NCBI RefSeq assembly: GCF_963678635.1
Contig: NC_087070.1
Span: 20,631,461-20,691,460, forward strand
DNA length: 60,000 nt
Direction: 5' to 3'
Origin: Symsagittifera roscoffensis
Lineage: Eukaryota; Xenacoelomorpha; Acoela; Convolutidae
This document shows positions 9,581 through 20,263 of the stretch, in pieces. The translations under genes were made by a program, and so were the position numbers. The notes beneath the pieces were generated by a model that did not search any database, was not told the DNA's origin, and saw only the letters and a list, made by a program, of their open reading frames with translations. The first letter of the stretch is position 1. Every line of letters begins with the position of its first letter.

Positions 9581-12177
9581 ACATATTAATTTTTCTCCAA
9601 CTCTTTTTTCTAGTAATCTCCAATCAGAATGTAAACCCTTCCCCCCGCACAGGACCCCAAGATTTATTAGTAACACATTACGATTGTGAAGAAAATGAAC
9701 AAAAATTACTACACAAGTATGCAATAAATCAAGTATCACAATGCGAAACAGAACCACAAGCTATAGAAACAACAAATGTAATAGCGACACTTTATTCAAA
9801 AGCCCGAGCAACAACAGTCACAGGATATAAATTCACAGCAACATTTTCTGAAAAGAAAGTACATTGTTCACAAGTCTCAAATGGAAATAAAAACCGACTT
9901 GACCACGAATCATTCTACCAGAGTAATATCGAACGACTTTTACATCTCAATCCCGAAGATTGTAAAAACGAGTTACTAAGACTAAACATCACAAGAAATA
10001 AAAACACAGATAGAAAATTAGTAGATTTCCAAGTTTTTGCAGATTCTGTACATCAAGCAGAACTTGAAAGATATCAAGGACATATAAAATTAGATGAAAA
10101 ATACCCATACAACGGCGCACACGGAAGATTAACTTATGACATACACGATAAACACTGGATACCACACATTGGTATAAATGACCCATCAAACTGCAAAGCA
10201 GACACAAAAAACAAAGGATATCAAGAAATCATGTTTTTCGATTGGAAAATACAACTCGAAAAAATACAACTCACACGCGATTTATCTGACAACACAATGA
10301 TCTATCAAGGAATTAGATTACCCTGTAAAAACGATCAAGGCTATTGTGACCCTACAACACGAACACAAGCAACAATTGTTTGGTTCCCCGAAGACACATG
10401 TACAACATTTCAAGTAGCAAAAATACACGCTCGTATGATAAAATTTCACGAAAAATATTTTATACAATCAATTCCATATGAACAAGTCCATCCGTCACGA
10501 AAACAAAGTTCTAATTTTAGAAATATACACAATATAGAAAATAAATTGACACGTTTTCAAATATATCAAGAAACAGAACTTGCATGTAAATACAGAAATC
10601 CACTTCACAAAACACAATACTCCGAGATATTAGTTGAATACGAAAAAGGATTCGACATGATCACTGGAAAAGTAAAATTCGACCCATACGCCACAAGTCA
10701 CCCTATAAACGAAGGAACATCATATATACCAGTTGATTTTCAAAAAAGTAAAAGTCAACCTGGTGGACATCTAAAACCCCATGACACTAGAAGCACACGT
10801 TTACAAGAACTATCACTAATGAATAGTACATATTTCGGTAATATCCATTATGATATTCACCTAGATATGAAATTAGACTACACAATTAGCCGAATTTTTC
10901 AAGAAATGTCACTCTCTGAATTAGAAACACTTCACCAACTATGCGAATTAGAAAGGACACAAATCCTACAATCACTTGCACTAGCAGTATTAAAAATACC
11001 CTACGCAGGATATTTACTATCAGGCAATAGATCAAATTTTTTAGACTACGAAGGAAACATTTTATGGTTTTATACCTGTACTAAAAAAGTATCACCACTA
11101 TATGTTTTTGAAGATAAACGATGCTATAAAAGAATCCCTATCTTTTATAAGAATAAAGTACACTTCGTTGACACACTTTCAAGACGAACCTATTTCTGGG
11201 ATACCGCAGTCCCATGTGGATCAGAAAATAGCCACAATGTAGTTCAACTAAACCCTGATGAAGATAAATATTACCTTCTTACCCCATATCCCACATTAAT
11301 GCATTCACTCAAAAAATTTTCACCTGAAAGCATTCGAGCTATTGCTCGAAACCCAAATATTGACCTACAGTCAATTGGAATATACTCAAAATCCGATATA
11401 CAACATCACATTAGAACACAACAATTCCAAGAATTATTAACACAAATGGACACTATACAAAGACAATCAATTGACCAAAACTTACGCAAACTTGCCGAAA
11501 CCGCAGGATTCGCAGATATTTATACACAAGATTATAGCGGATATTTTAAAGACATTAAAGACTATATATATCTAAACGGTGAAAAATATAGACCACAAGA
11601 TATTTCACCTATAAATATTTTTAGCTTTGTTACACTAAAAAATGAAATTCTCGATTTTCTAGGATGGCCCTACTACATCTTAGAAAAATTGACTATTTTA
11701 TACGCAATGTTTAACTTCATAGGATTTCTTTTTTCGCTTTTAAAAGGAATCTATAATACATGCGCTATACACACACAAGTAAATAGACAAGCAAGTGTAG
11801 CACGCATACTATTTGCAGGATTTTTTGGAATTTTTTCATCATCAATAAACAAAATTCTTTTAGACGCACAAATAAAAGAATACAACACAAAAATAGCAAC
11901 AAGACAGAACACATACGATGAAGAACATAACAATGTAGACATAACGCCTACAGCACCACAGTTACCACCCCTACCACATAACCATCCATTATCACTAGTC
12001 CCACGAAATTTTCGAAATTTAGCAATAACACATAATCCAAATTTTAGACCAACCATATCACAAAGTCCCATTCAACATATAATGACACACCATCCACTAG
12101 ATGAAAATACATATGAACAAATTATAGAACAACCCCATACCACCGCTTTTCAGTCTCAAAATAATAATTTTTTTTAG
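9568..12177 (+). CDS. Viral-type envelope glycoprotein, intact frame
   Basis: This is an uninterrupted 869-codon frame. The first ~19 residues (MYILNILIFLQLFFLVISN) are a signal peptide. A cysteine-containing ectodomain follows, with a YDC motif near residue 35. Two hydrophobic segments lie at about residues 696-730 and 743-766, then a ~100-residue Pro/His/Asn-rich tail. Signal peptide, large ectodomain, C-terminal membrane anchor and cytoplasmic tail are the layout of a fusion glycoprotein. The N-terminal YDC pattern recalls glycoproteins of chuvirus-like negative-strand viruses, which are known to have been captured by LTR retroelements; that family link is inference. Codon use is A/C-rich and unlike host exons nearby. 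An intact frame in a truncated element suggests either a recent copy or selection. Confidence 0.65.
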   Translation: MYILNILIFLQLFFLVISNQNVNPSPRTGPQDLLVTHYDCEENEQKLLHKYAINQVSQCETEPQAIETTNVIATLYSKARATTVTGYKFTATFSEKKVHCSQVSNGNKNRLDHESFYQSNIERLLHLNPEDCKNELLRLNITRNKNTDRKLVDFQVFADSVHQAELERYQGHIKLDEKYPYNGAHGRLTYDIHDKHWIPHIGINDPSNCKADTKNKGYQEIMFFDWKIQLEKIQLTRDLSDNTMIYQGIRLPCKNDQGYCDPTTRTQATIVWFPEDTCTTFQVAKIHARMIKFHEKYFIQSIPYEQVHPSRKQSSNFRNIHNIENKLTRFQIYQETELACKYRNPLHKTQYSEILVEYEKGFDMITGKVKFDPYATSHPINEGTSYIPVDFQKSKSQPGGHLKPHDTRSTRLQELSLMNSTYFGNIHYDIHLDMKLDYTISRIFQEMSLSELETLHQLCELERTQILQSLALAVLKIPYAGYLLSGNRSNFLDYEGNILWFYTCTKKVSPLYVFEDKRCYKRIPIFYKNKVHFVDTLSRRTYFWDTAVPCGSENSHNVVQLNPDEDKYYLLTPYPTLMHSLKKFSPESIRAIARNPNIDLQSIGIYSKSDIQHHIRTQQFQELLTQMDTIQRQSIDQNLRKLAETAGFADIYTQDYSGYFKDIKDYIYLNGEKYRPQDISPINIFSFVTLKNEILDFLGWPYYILEKLTILYAMFNFIGFLFSLLKGIYNTCAIHTQVNRQASVARILFAGFFGIFSSSINKILLDAQIKEYNTKIATRQNTYDEEHNNVDITPTAPQLPPLPHNHPLSLVPRNFRNLAITHNPNFRPTISQSPIQHIMTHHPLDENTYEQIIEQPHTTAFQSQNNNFF

Positions 12178-12183
12178 CCCACG

Positions 12184-13992
12184 ATGAGCCGACAACTTGG
12201 ATCCCTACACCGCTCAAATTCCCATCCAACCAACCTCAACACTCCAATTACAATAATTCCACTTTTTGCTTTCCCGCCACCCGATTTCGCAACCAATAAT
12301 GTAACATCAGGCATGAATTCAGACACTAATTCACATATCTCAGTTTTATACTCCATTTCACAACTTAATAACCCAAATATTGAAACCCCTGATGAATTTG
12401 CAGATTCTGAACCATCTCCATCCAATAATTTTCAAACCAACTCCTCAGTTTTTTCAAAACCCCCTTTTCAACCAATCCCGTCAAATAACCCACTTCCATC
12501 CATTTCTACACCCTCTTATGCTTCACAAGTCACCCCAACCTACTCTTCATTTCATTCAGACTGATCATCCAATTCTCCAGATACTCCCCAAATCTCCCAG
12601 GAACTAGATAATTTCATCACCCTACAACAACAACCCTTCCACCTTGAAAACCCCACTATAAATCAGATTTCATCCACAATAGAATCATCAAACCCACCTA
12701 CCCCTACACCCTCTTCAGCTTATACCGCATCATTGGCACCATCATCCACATCCACCGAATCGTCAATTAGCACTAATAGAGCTTATCGCACTTTCAAAAG
12801 AAAATTCCCGAACCATCCATTCCCAACAAAACCAGGAACAGCCCGTGAATATATTAATCATCCAAATCACACTAACACGAAAGATTTTTTAGCAATTACT
12901 CTACCTTCATTTCCACAATATACTTTGAACACTCCTAACAACACTAACGACACACGTAGTTTTGTAGATGAACAAGTTTTAATGCCTACACTTCATTGGA
13001 CATCATATTATCATTTTACTAACCCCCTTTGCCTACCTTTATCTAATACTCACATCGATATCGAAAGAAATAAAGATATGCTATATCGACTCACTACACC
13101 ACTAACACATAGACAATTTACTTATATAGGATACAAAAAGTCACTAAAAACATACACTGCACCCCGAGCTAACGAATATACGCTAGAATATTACGATCAC
13201 AACATCATCCGAGCTAACCAAGACCAATTTTTAGATGATGACCGTTTCGCTAACCCACAAATCACAGAAAAATTCTTTATAAAAACACCATATGTATTTA
13301 CACTCAATATATTTGATCGCAAATTCGATCACATCATTTCTGAAGCACTAACCGACACACAAGCTTACGAAAGTTTTAAAGAAAAATTTCAATTATTTTC
13401 ACTAACCTTTCATTTCCTTGCACCACACGAACGAGATTTGCACTGCTCACACGATATTATGTTACGCACTAAACAAACCCACACATATACATATTATCGC
13501 TTCATACAAAATCACTTTGATCTACACACTCCATCAAGACAACCACACCACCGTTTTCAATTTATTAACTCTAAATACACTTCACCATTTTTTCTTAACT
13601 TCACATATTGCATCAAAGATACTAACCTTCACGGTATTCTTCGCAATTGTGATCCCATAACCCAAATGTATATTTTTTGTCCCATCACAAAGACCTTCAA
13701 CGCAGAAGAATCCAGACCCTTCCTTATCCCACATGAATTTGTTCAACCTATAGAAATCCCAATATTAGAATTCATCCACAACACTAAATACAATCACAAA
13801 TTATATAATCTCATCCAAAACACACCTTATGATTTTGCAGTTGGCACTGAAGAACTAAAAACCATTAAAGCACTTCAATTGCTTTGGCCACTGCTTCAAA
13901 CTAAAAACATCATTCGCATACTAGCAAAATTACTAACTAACTCCGACATAATACACGACATCTTCCCCCACGGTTTTTTCCCCGACGACTAA
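12184..13992 (+). CDS. Unknown retroelement frame with one internal TGA
   Basis: This frame starts four bases after the glycoprotein stop and runs 602 codons in one phase, with a single TGA at 12562-12564. The parts are therefore 12184-12564 and 12565-13992. The first ~180 residues are Ser/Thr/Pro/Asn-rich and look disordered; the TGA falls inside this region. The C-terminal ~400 residues look globular, rich in Phe, Tyr and His, with few cysteines. I do not recognise the protein: there is no zinc knuckle, protease, RT or integrase motif and no signal peptide. A displaced Gag-like, matrix-like or accessory protein is possible. Length and base composition match the glycoprotein frame, so it belongs to the same element. 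The TGA may be a simple nonsense mutation or may be read through. Confidence 0.55.
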
Positions 13993-13995
13993 CAG

Positions 13996-14002
13996 GTAAG
14001 TA
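13996..14002 (+). promoter_or_regulatory. Consensus splice donor just after the stop codon
   Basis: CAGGTAAGT lies immediately after the TAA-type stop region of the preceding frame and is a perfect match to the metazoan donor consensus. Whether it is used is unknown. Because it sits within a few bases of the stop, splicing there would remove the long A/C-rich tail without necessarily triggering nonsense-mediated decay. Confidence 0.35.
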
Positions 14003-15566
14003 TAATTTCTATATATTCTTTACTAATAAATTCAATTTAAACACTAACCATTCTTTATCCATGTATCATTTCGATTTTTAGTCTTCATCTCACGATTATC
14101 TGCAAAATACACAAAAGAAAAATAAAAAATAGAAAACTTCTTCAAATTGTTCAAAACTCTAATAATCTTTTGCACCAGCTAAATTAAATAAAGTTCATAC
14201 AAATGTAGTAAATTAATTTATAAATTATTTCCCTAAAAGCAGTAATTCTAATAATGATGAAAATTTGTAACTTAATTTTTCCCCAAAACTAGCAGTAAAA
14301 TTGAAATTCTATGTAGTAAATTGATAAGACGAAAATGCAGTACTAACCTTTTGATATTTCCATTCACTCGCACAAGAATTCTATCCAAACTCGCACAGCT
14401 CGCCCACGAAGAATTGTTTAAATAATGAATTTTAGTTTCAAGCTTTCACACTCAACAACTCTAACACACGATAACAAGTTTCAATCTTTCCTTTAACCCG
14501 GTTGGAAAGGAATTATATACTAAACAAAACTAACCAATGCAGCTTACTAAACACCACAACACATAGAATAACAGCATGACTAAGAAAAGGAAACCAACGG
14601 TACCCAAACCGGATTAACCCAGTTTAAAACTGGATAATTTATTCTTTTGAAGACTATTATAAAGTCTAAGAAAGAAATAATAAAACACAAAAAAGTCGAA
14701 AGACAAACCCATACCAAAAACAATTTGATTTTTGAAAAAAGGACACAACCAACGAAACATAAGAAAAACCACAATAAACCCAACATAAAAAGTTATCACA
14801 TAACAGGACCTCTCACAGAAACCGCACGAAATCATACTCCCACTCCTGGCCTAACCCACCAGAGAGGACGTCCTGAGCATGCTCTATAGCCGGCCTAACC
14901 CACCGCGCTACATCCACGCTTTGTGACCACACTTCTATTTTTAATAAGAGGTACTCAAGGGTGAGTAACTCTGCAAAATAACCGAACTAAAACAAAAAGC
15001 TTTTGTGAAAACAACTAACCAAAATCATAATTAAAACACCAAACTAATAAAAATTTTATAAAATGTAAATTACACCTTGCAGTATATAGATCAGCATACA
15101 ACACCAAAGACGAACATCCAAAGACAAAATGAACCCACCACACTCGAAAAAGAATGGCCAACCACAATCAATATGCCGCCCACAATCACAACTCAAAGGA
15201 TTTAGAGTACGACTTGACCTCGCAGAAAAGGACTTCATTGAACTAGAACAATGACCACCTCGATGTTCAAGTATACGTACAGATCCGAGTAACCAGGCAT
15301 CCCCTCCACGCACAATCTCCACGCCATTCCCAGACAAGGTCAACCCAAAAGAAGTTCTCAACATGGAACAGAAAAACCTGTCATAGCCAACCATTCTGAA
15401 ATCAGATTTGAGTTTGTTGCGAAAACCCAGTCGTTGTCATGAGAAGACACAGCGATTGAACCTGGAACTTCTCTAACAAGAGAACCCAGAAGAAATATGA
15501 TGTTCGCCAAATACCAACGTCCATCATCCATCCTTTGAATTGCAGAAAGACTATTCTAAAAAACTC
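14003..15566 (+). other. A/C-rich non-coding tail of the retroelement
   Basis: No long sense frame is present. The composition continues the A/C-rich pattern of the coding part. A tRNA-related SINE-like insertion is on the minus strand near 14800-14915. Short palindromes occur (for example CCAGTTTAAAACTGG near 14620). Confidence 0.45.
14800..14915 (-). repeat. tRNA-derived SINE-like sequence
   Basis: Read on the minus strand, the segment begins TAGCGCGGTGGGTTAG, close to the Pol III A box. About 65 bases later comes GAGTATGATTTC, a degenerate B box, then a GC-rich stretch typical of SINE bodies. GGTGGGTTAGGCC occurs twice. I could not fold a full tRNA, so this is called as a SINE relic rather than a gene. 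Confidence 0.35.
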
Positions 15567-15996
15567 TGTAAAACCCGGATGGGTGGAACCTGATTTAAAC
15601 TACATTTTATGATTGGATAAATTAGATATTTTACCACTGTAAAGTATTTAATATTAACCAATCATGATCCATCTAACTAACAACCCACTTATTTGTAAGT
15701 GCTGAAATTACTAGTAATTTCAGCACCAGAGAGATTTGAATTTAACTTAGAATTTAGTTGCCTCTCCAAAAGAACTTCAGCAGCCGCAATAAACCAGTAT
15801 ACCCTAGATCTATTGAGCCTAGCAGAGACTAGTTAAACAACCTGAGACTAGATAGTATAAGAGTAAGATTAGGATCGGTATTAGACTAAGAAGTTGCACG
15901 AATCTATCCGGCCGAAAATAAGATAGCGTGACGAGCAGACGGTGTACCCTATCCGAAATTACTCTATGAGTTAACCACATCGGTCCTAACTCAACA
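15567..15996 (+). repeat. Candidate 3' LTR of the envelope-bearing element
   Basis: The segment opens TGTAAAACCCGG and closes CTCAACA, fitting the TG...CA rule. It contains AATAAA at 15788-15793 and a perfect 28-base palindrome at 15699-15726. A/C-rich element sequence lies on its left and ordinary AT-rich host-like DNA on its right. No second LTR copy is in the window, because the element's left part is missing, so the boundaries are provisional. Confidence 0.35.
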
Positions 15997-15999
15997 TTT

Positions 16000-16364
16000 T
16001 ACTCAGCAAAACGAGAAAATGAATAGAATTATTTGAAAATTTTTTTAAAATACAGTATTTTTGTTAGGTTTCGTTTCTTTCGTAAATTTTTATTCATATC
16101 TGTTTTTGCTTTCATATGCATTTACATGTTTCAATTTGAGAAATGAAATCAGATTTCCTTAATAGTTTTCAATGTGTTCAGAGTTTTTTTAAAGCGTGTT
16201 CAAACTATTCGATCAGTCGTGAAACATTCATTCAATTAGTGACCTTATTTATTTGCGACACAATTTCCTTTCTTGAAGGTTAAAAGCAACAGTTTCCAAT
16301 AAGACTTTAAATTGAAGAGAAGTTTAAACCAAGTTGTTTTAATTGAAATTGTTAATGAAAAATT
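16000..16364 (+). other. Upstream region of the tetraspanin-like gene
   Basis: This is AT-rich sequence between the candidate LTR and the first coding exon. It presumably holds the promoter and 5' UTR. I see no clear TATA box or upstream exon. Confidence 0.35.
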
Positions 16365-16611
16365 ATGGGCGGAACTTCATGTTGCGAGTTCTGCAAGAAC
16401 TTTATTTTGCATATTCTTTATGCGGCCAGCGCTGTTTTTGGAGTGATATTTTTCGGACTGGGAATCTACATGCTGGTTATGTATGACTCGTACAACTTAA
16501 ACTCCATGAGACAGTGGTCACTTGTGTGGGGCATGGTGCTGATGACAGGCGGTCTCATTGTACTCTTTTCTGGATTCTCAATATGCTCCTTGTGCACTTG
16601 GGGAAAGAAAG
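16365..16611 (+). CDS. Tetraspanin-like protein, exon 1 (TM1-TM2)
   Basis: ATG at 16365 opens 82 codons plus one base, ending GAAAG|GTTAGA (phase 1). The N-terminus has a CC pair (SCCEFC), a common palmitoylation-type context in tetraspanins. Two hydrophobic spans follow, at about residues 12-37 and 50-74, separated by a short loop (DSYNLNSMRQW), matching TM1, the small extracellular loop and TM2. The first ATG in frame is used, with AAAATT just upstream. The family call rests on this together with exon 2. Tetraspanins organise membrane microdomains at the plasma membrane or endosomes. Confidence 0.7.
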
Positions 16612-17145
16612 GTTAGAGTTTAAGCCAGGATCTAAGATTTTTTCGGTGTGGGGGGAGCGAGGGGATTTTATAGGCTGTTTTAGGTCGACCAAATTGATTG
16701 TTTAAGCGCTACCAGAACACTACTAAGCTCCTATTTTGACAAAATTTTCTGCACCGCAGGCAATTTTTGAAGAAAAAAAAACATATATTGGCGCCGAGGC
16801 TTTAAAAAAATTTTAGAGATGGTCGCCGTAAATGAATGTCATAAAATAATACCTATTATACTTTTGGTTGCTGGATCAAATCCCTGATTTTAATTTAATG
16901 GGTGTTCATTCCCATTTTGCTTGTAACTGGCTAAGATCACTCTAAGAATTGTTTTCTAGTAATTGAGTTACAGAAACCTGAGCTTTTGTCAAATACTTTT
17001 TTGTTAATGGTATATTGTGGGATCGTTTTTAAAAACATCCTGCAAGGCTAAGTGAAGTTTTGCTAAGAAATTTTTACAAATTGTAAATTTCAGGGATAAG
17101 TTGCGCTACTTATTTCAGAAATTATTCAAATGAATTAATTTTCAG

Positions 17146-17615
17146 CAAGAGGAACTGCACTGACTCTCATCGTGATACTAAACATGGTTTTATTGCTGAT
17201 AGTTCTGGCCAGTCTAGTTACCCAACTTTTCTTCAAATCCGAAGTTTCCGAGACGCTAGCCGAACAGATGCTGGAGAACCCCAATGAACCCGACTGGCAA
17301 GAACTCGGCGAAACGTTCGAATGCTGCAATGTCAAAATAGATGCCAATACTACCGTTCAGGAGTTAGAATGTTGTGCGAAGGATGTTTTTGAAAAATACC
17401 AGTTAAAACCTCTGTTCACCTTCATAGAGTTGATTATTCTGATTGTAGCAGTGGCGATTACCATTTGTTACTGTCAATCAGCTCGAAAAGTGGAATCGGG
17501 AGAGCGCATGAAACGCAAATATGAGCGCGAGGAAAGAAAAATGAAAGATATGCAAAATCAGCTAAAAGAGGAACGTAGGAAGCTTCACGAGGAGGCCAAG
17601 CAAAACAAACTAAAA
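17146..17615 (+). CDS. Tetraspanin-like protein, exon 2 (TM3, loop, TM4)
   Basis: The exon starts after TTTTCAG, joins exon 1 in phase 1 and ends CTAAAA|GTAAGT in phase 0. It encodes TM3, an extracellular loop of only ~57 residues containing DWQELGETFECC and a second CC pair (LECC), and TM4 (FIELIILIVAVAITICYC). W..L...F.CC corresponds to the large-loop signature, but the usual CCG is CCN here and the loop is about half the normal length. After TM4 the chain becomes highly charged (KRKYEREERKMKDMQNQLKE), a predicted coiled coil. This is probably a diverged tetraspanin. Confidence 0.7.
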
Positions 17616-17859
17616 GTAAGTCGCCTCGTTAACTTAAAATCAGCTCTAAAAAATTTAGCTATCGACTAAAAATTTCTTACAATTCTTGCAATGACATTAC
17701 CAAAAAATACCTTCCTGGGAACTGCAAATTACCTTCATAGTCTGATTTTTTTTGGCTTTCAGATCAGTTTAAAGTAATGCTAAAAATTTTTTACAAAAAT
17801 CGAATTTCATGTGCGTCGAAATTCATCTCTAAAACTTGCATTTTTTCTAAGCTGTTATT

Positions 17860-18340
17860 GGATGGACAAGGAAGCTTTAAGCAGCACTTCTGAAGGCTTC
17901 TCGTATCAAGGCTACGCGCTAAATGTTCTGACCGACCTTTAGCGTCTGTTTACTTTTTTTTAAAAGAATTTTTTTTTCTAATATTTTTCGAAAATCCACC
18001 TTAAACCGCTATTCAAAAGCAAAAAAACTTATTTATCCTGCTGTAACGTACTAAGTAGAATAACTAGCACACTTATAGCAAATTGTAATGATTTTTGAAG
18101 CGGTTTGAATAGCTTGAATTTTATCGCGATTAAAATAGTTCGAAATTGGCAAAACTCAAACTCTCATAACTCTGCATATAAAGATTATAAGTAAAATATC
18201 TTCTCAAATTCGAGCTTCAGATAAAAATCAGATCGCAAAAAAATGGTAAAGAAATGATCAATTCAACAGTCGAAAATTATTTGTAGAAAAAAAGTACCCG
18301 GAGAAAAAATCTTCTATCACTTTCTTCGGAAGTCAGAACA
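17860..18340 (+). mobile_element. Partial copy of the CCGACTTTCGAAG element
   Basis: This lies in intron 2 of the tetraspanin-like gene. It shares the internal block near CTCGTATCAAGGC and the right terminal repeat (18312-18340, reading CACTTTCTTCGGAAGTC) with the element at 5661-8409. No left terminus is visible. Confidence 0.5.
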
Positions 18341-18544
18341 ATAAAAAATAGTTGCTAAAAAGTACAGCAGTATAATCAGAAGTATAGAAGTTATTGAACA
18401 TCAAAAATTTACACTAGTGGACCACAAAACCTAGTTGTATAATCTCTAAAAGTTGACTTTTCCGCACCAAATTGCACATCAATCAATTAAACTTTAAAAA
18501 AACTTTACCATTAGCACTTGACCTGACGTTATCATTATGAAAAA

Positions 18545-20263
18545 ACTAATAGCTTAAGCAGGATTTGAACGTATAACGTTTTTGCTATATGCTTTCCTTT
18601 TTCAATCTGACGGATTTTCTTAGAACAAGCGATGGTAAATTTGCCTAAAGCTTGGAGAGTGTTTTCAGAAAAATTGTTTGAAAAAGTCTTCAAAAGATTT
18701 TCATTAAGAACGGGGCATCTTTTAGATTATTTTGATGAAAAAGTTGCGTTTTCAGGCTGAGCTTGCCTCAAGGCTATAATAATTACGAGTGCGAAAGTTG
18801 CATTTTTTCGCATTCCAAAAACAGATGGACAAGGATTTGTCTCAGAATCCACAACGCTGTTTTTAATTTGTTTGTTGATGCAGAATCGGATCATAGTCTT
18901 AAAAAACATAACCAAGTTTTTTTTGAAACTATTATCTTTTTTTGGCGTGGTGTGAAAAAAAAAGCTGAGCAAAAAAACTGGGGATAAGGTAAGTCGTTAA
19001 CGATACCAAAATAAGCAAATTCAACAACAGTTTTTGAAGAAAAATTGATAGAAAAACGGAAAAATCTCACAAAAAATTTTTTCGCAAACTTCTTCAAGTT
19101 TTTAAATTTTTTTCGAATACTTGAAAAATTTGGTTCCAAAAAGGAGCTAAAAACCTCAAAATAAATTAATATAATTAAGTTTTTGAGCTTTAATTTAATC
19201 TATTTTAAGCTTTTAAGCAATTTGTCAATTGAAATAAGACTGCTCGCTCGCTTCATTTGCTCGAAATAAGACGAAATGGAAAAATCAAAAACTTAAACCG
19301 CTTTTTCTCGACACTGGGATATACGTGGTTCAAAGCACGACTGTAAATGCTTCAATATGATATATCACTCAACCCAGTTCGATGATTATTTGTGGTACCT
19401 GATTTTGCAAGGAAAACCAAAAGAAAAAACTAAAACACACCTGAATACAAAGTTGCTCCCCATTTTTCAAATGGTCGGAACAACTTGCTCCATCTCCGAA
19501 GACTTAGATCAATTCTTTGGTATTTTCGAACTCTTCTTTGGTTATTTGTATCTTTACAGAATTGTTTGTTGACACATTTTAAAAGCTGGCAAAATTAACG
19601 TTACAAATATTTGATAGTGATTCAGCAAAGTTTTGATAAATGGAGTCTCTTGACAAATTTTAAAATGTTTGAAGGCTTGCTTCCGGATTTTAGAGACGAA
19701 CGCTCAGAGCGATGCGCCTTATGGGAACACAGTTTGGCGGACGTAAGGGGAACATTTGAAATTGGAGGACGTAAGAAAGCACCAGAGGGGGTATTTTTGG
19801 GCGGCCAAGGTATCGAATCCTTGAGGTAGAGAGAGAAGTTTTTAAAATTTTTTGTACTACATGGTTCTTGAAATGGACATTTTAGTTATGATGTTTGTGC
19901 TTGCGATGTCTTCTGAAGAAGTATTAGCAAAAGCGCCTTGTTGTGAATTAGATTTTAAAAGGATGCTATATTTTTTGAAATCCAAACAACAGCCATTAAG
20001 TCTTTAAATTGATACCCCTCTTGATTCGCTCCGAGCGTCTTTGATCTGTCTAAAACTGCACGGATAAAACATCTTAATCAAACCTGAACTAAAATGGATG
20101 AAAACTTTTGTAACAAGAAGCGGAATATTGCGAACACAACTTACCCACAATTTGAAAAAAAAGAGCAAAAATTGAAATTGAAAATTAATTTTTCTTTGAA
20201 AAAATAGGGGAAAAAAGCGGTTAATGCATGGCAGACACACTGCATGTGTATATATACTTGAAG
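18545..20263. other. Intron 2 remainder, no other gene seen
   Basis: AT-rich sequence. A short GC-richer stretch at 19660-19835 is open on the plus strand but has no matching splice sites and no recognisable domain. A tRNA-like B-box sequence occurs near 18570 on the minus strand but does not fold convincingly. Confidence 0.4.

Larger units (their letters stand above)
9221..15996 (+). mobile_element. Truncated envelope-bearing LTR retroelement
   Basis: From about 9200 to 15.5 kb the plus strand is strikingly G-poor and A/C-rich, unlike both flanks. In order it holds a fragment of reverse transcriptase, a short frame ending in a 13-base overlap with the next ATG, an 869-codon glycoprotein frame, a large unknown frame with one TGA, a long A/C-rich non-coding tail and a candidate LTR (15567-15996). 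The order pol fragment - envelope - extra frame - LTR matches an envelope-carrying LTR retroelement (endogenous-retrovirus-like in layout). The left part (gag, most of pol, 5' LTR) is missing. A captured RNA-virus gene cluster is a possible alternative, but the RT fragment argues against it. Confidence 0.6.

Noticed and set aside
12562-12564. Selenocysteine or stop-codon reassignment for the TGA in the retroelement frame
   Set aside because: Host exons use TGA and TAA as normal ends and no SECIS-like structure was apparent; a plain nonsense mutation or read-through is simpler.
9568-13992. Interpretation as an integrated non-retroviral RNA virus genome
   Set aside because: The frame immediately upstream contains a recognisable retroelement RT segment of the same composition, and a candidate LTR follows.
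18545-18612. tRNA-like sequence (TTCAAATCC on the minus strand)
   Set aside because: Only a B-box-like string is convincing; D-arm and acceptor stem do not pair.
19611-19829. Open frame in a GC-richer patch of the tetraspanin-like intron
   Set aside because: No acceptor/donor pair in a phase that fits exons 2 and 3, and no recognisable domain.
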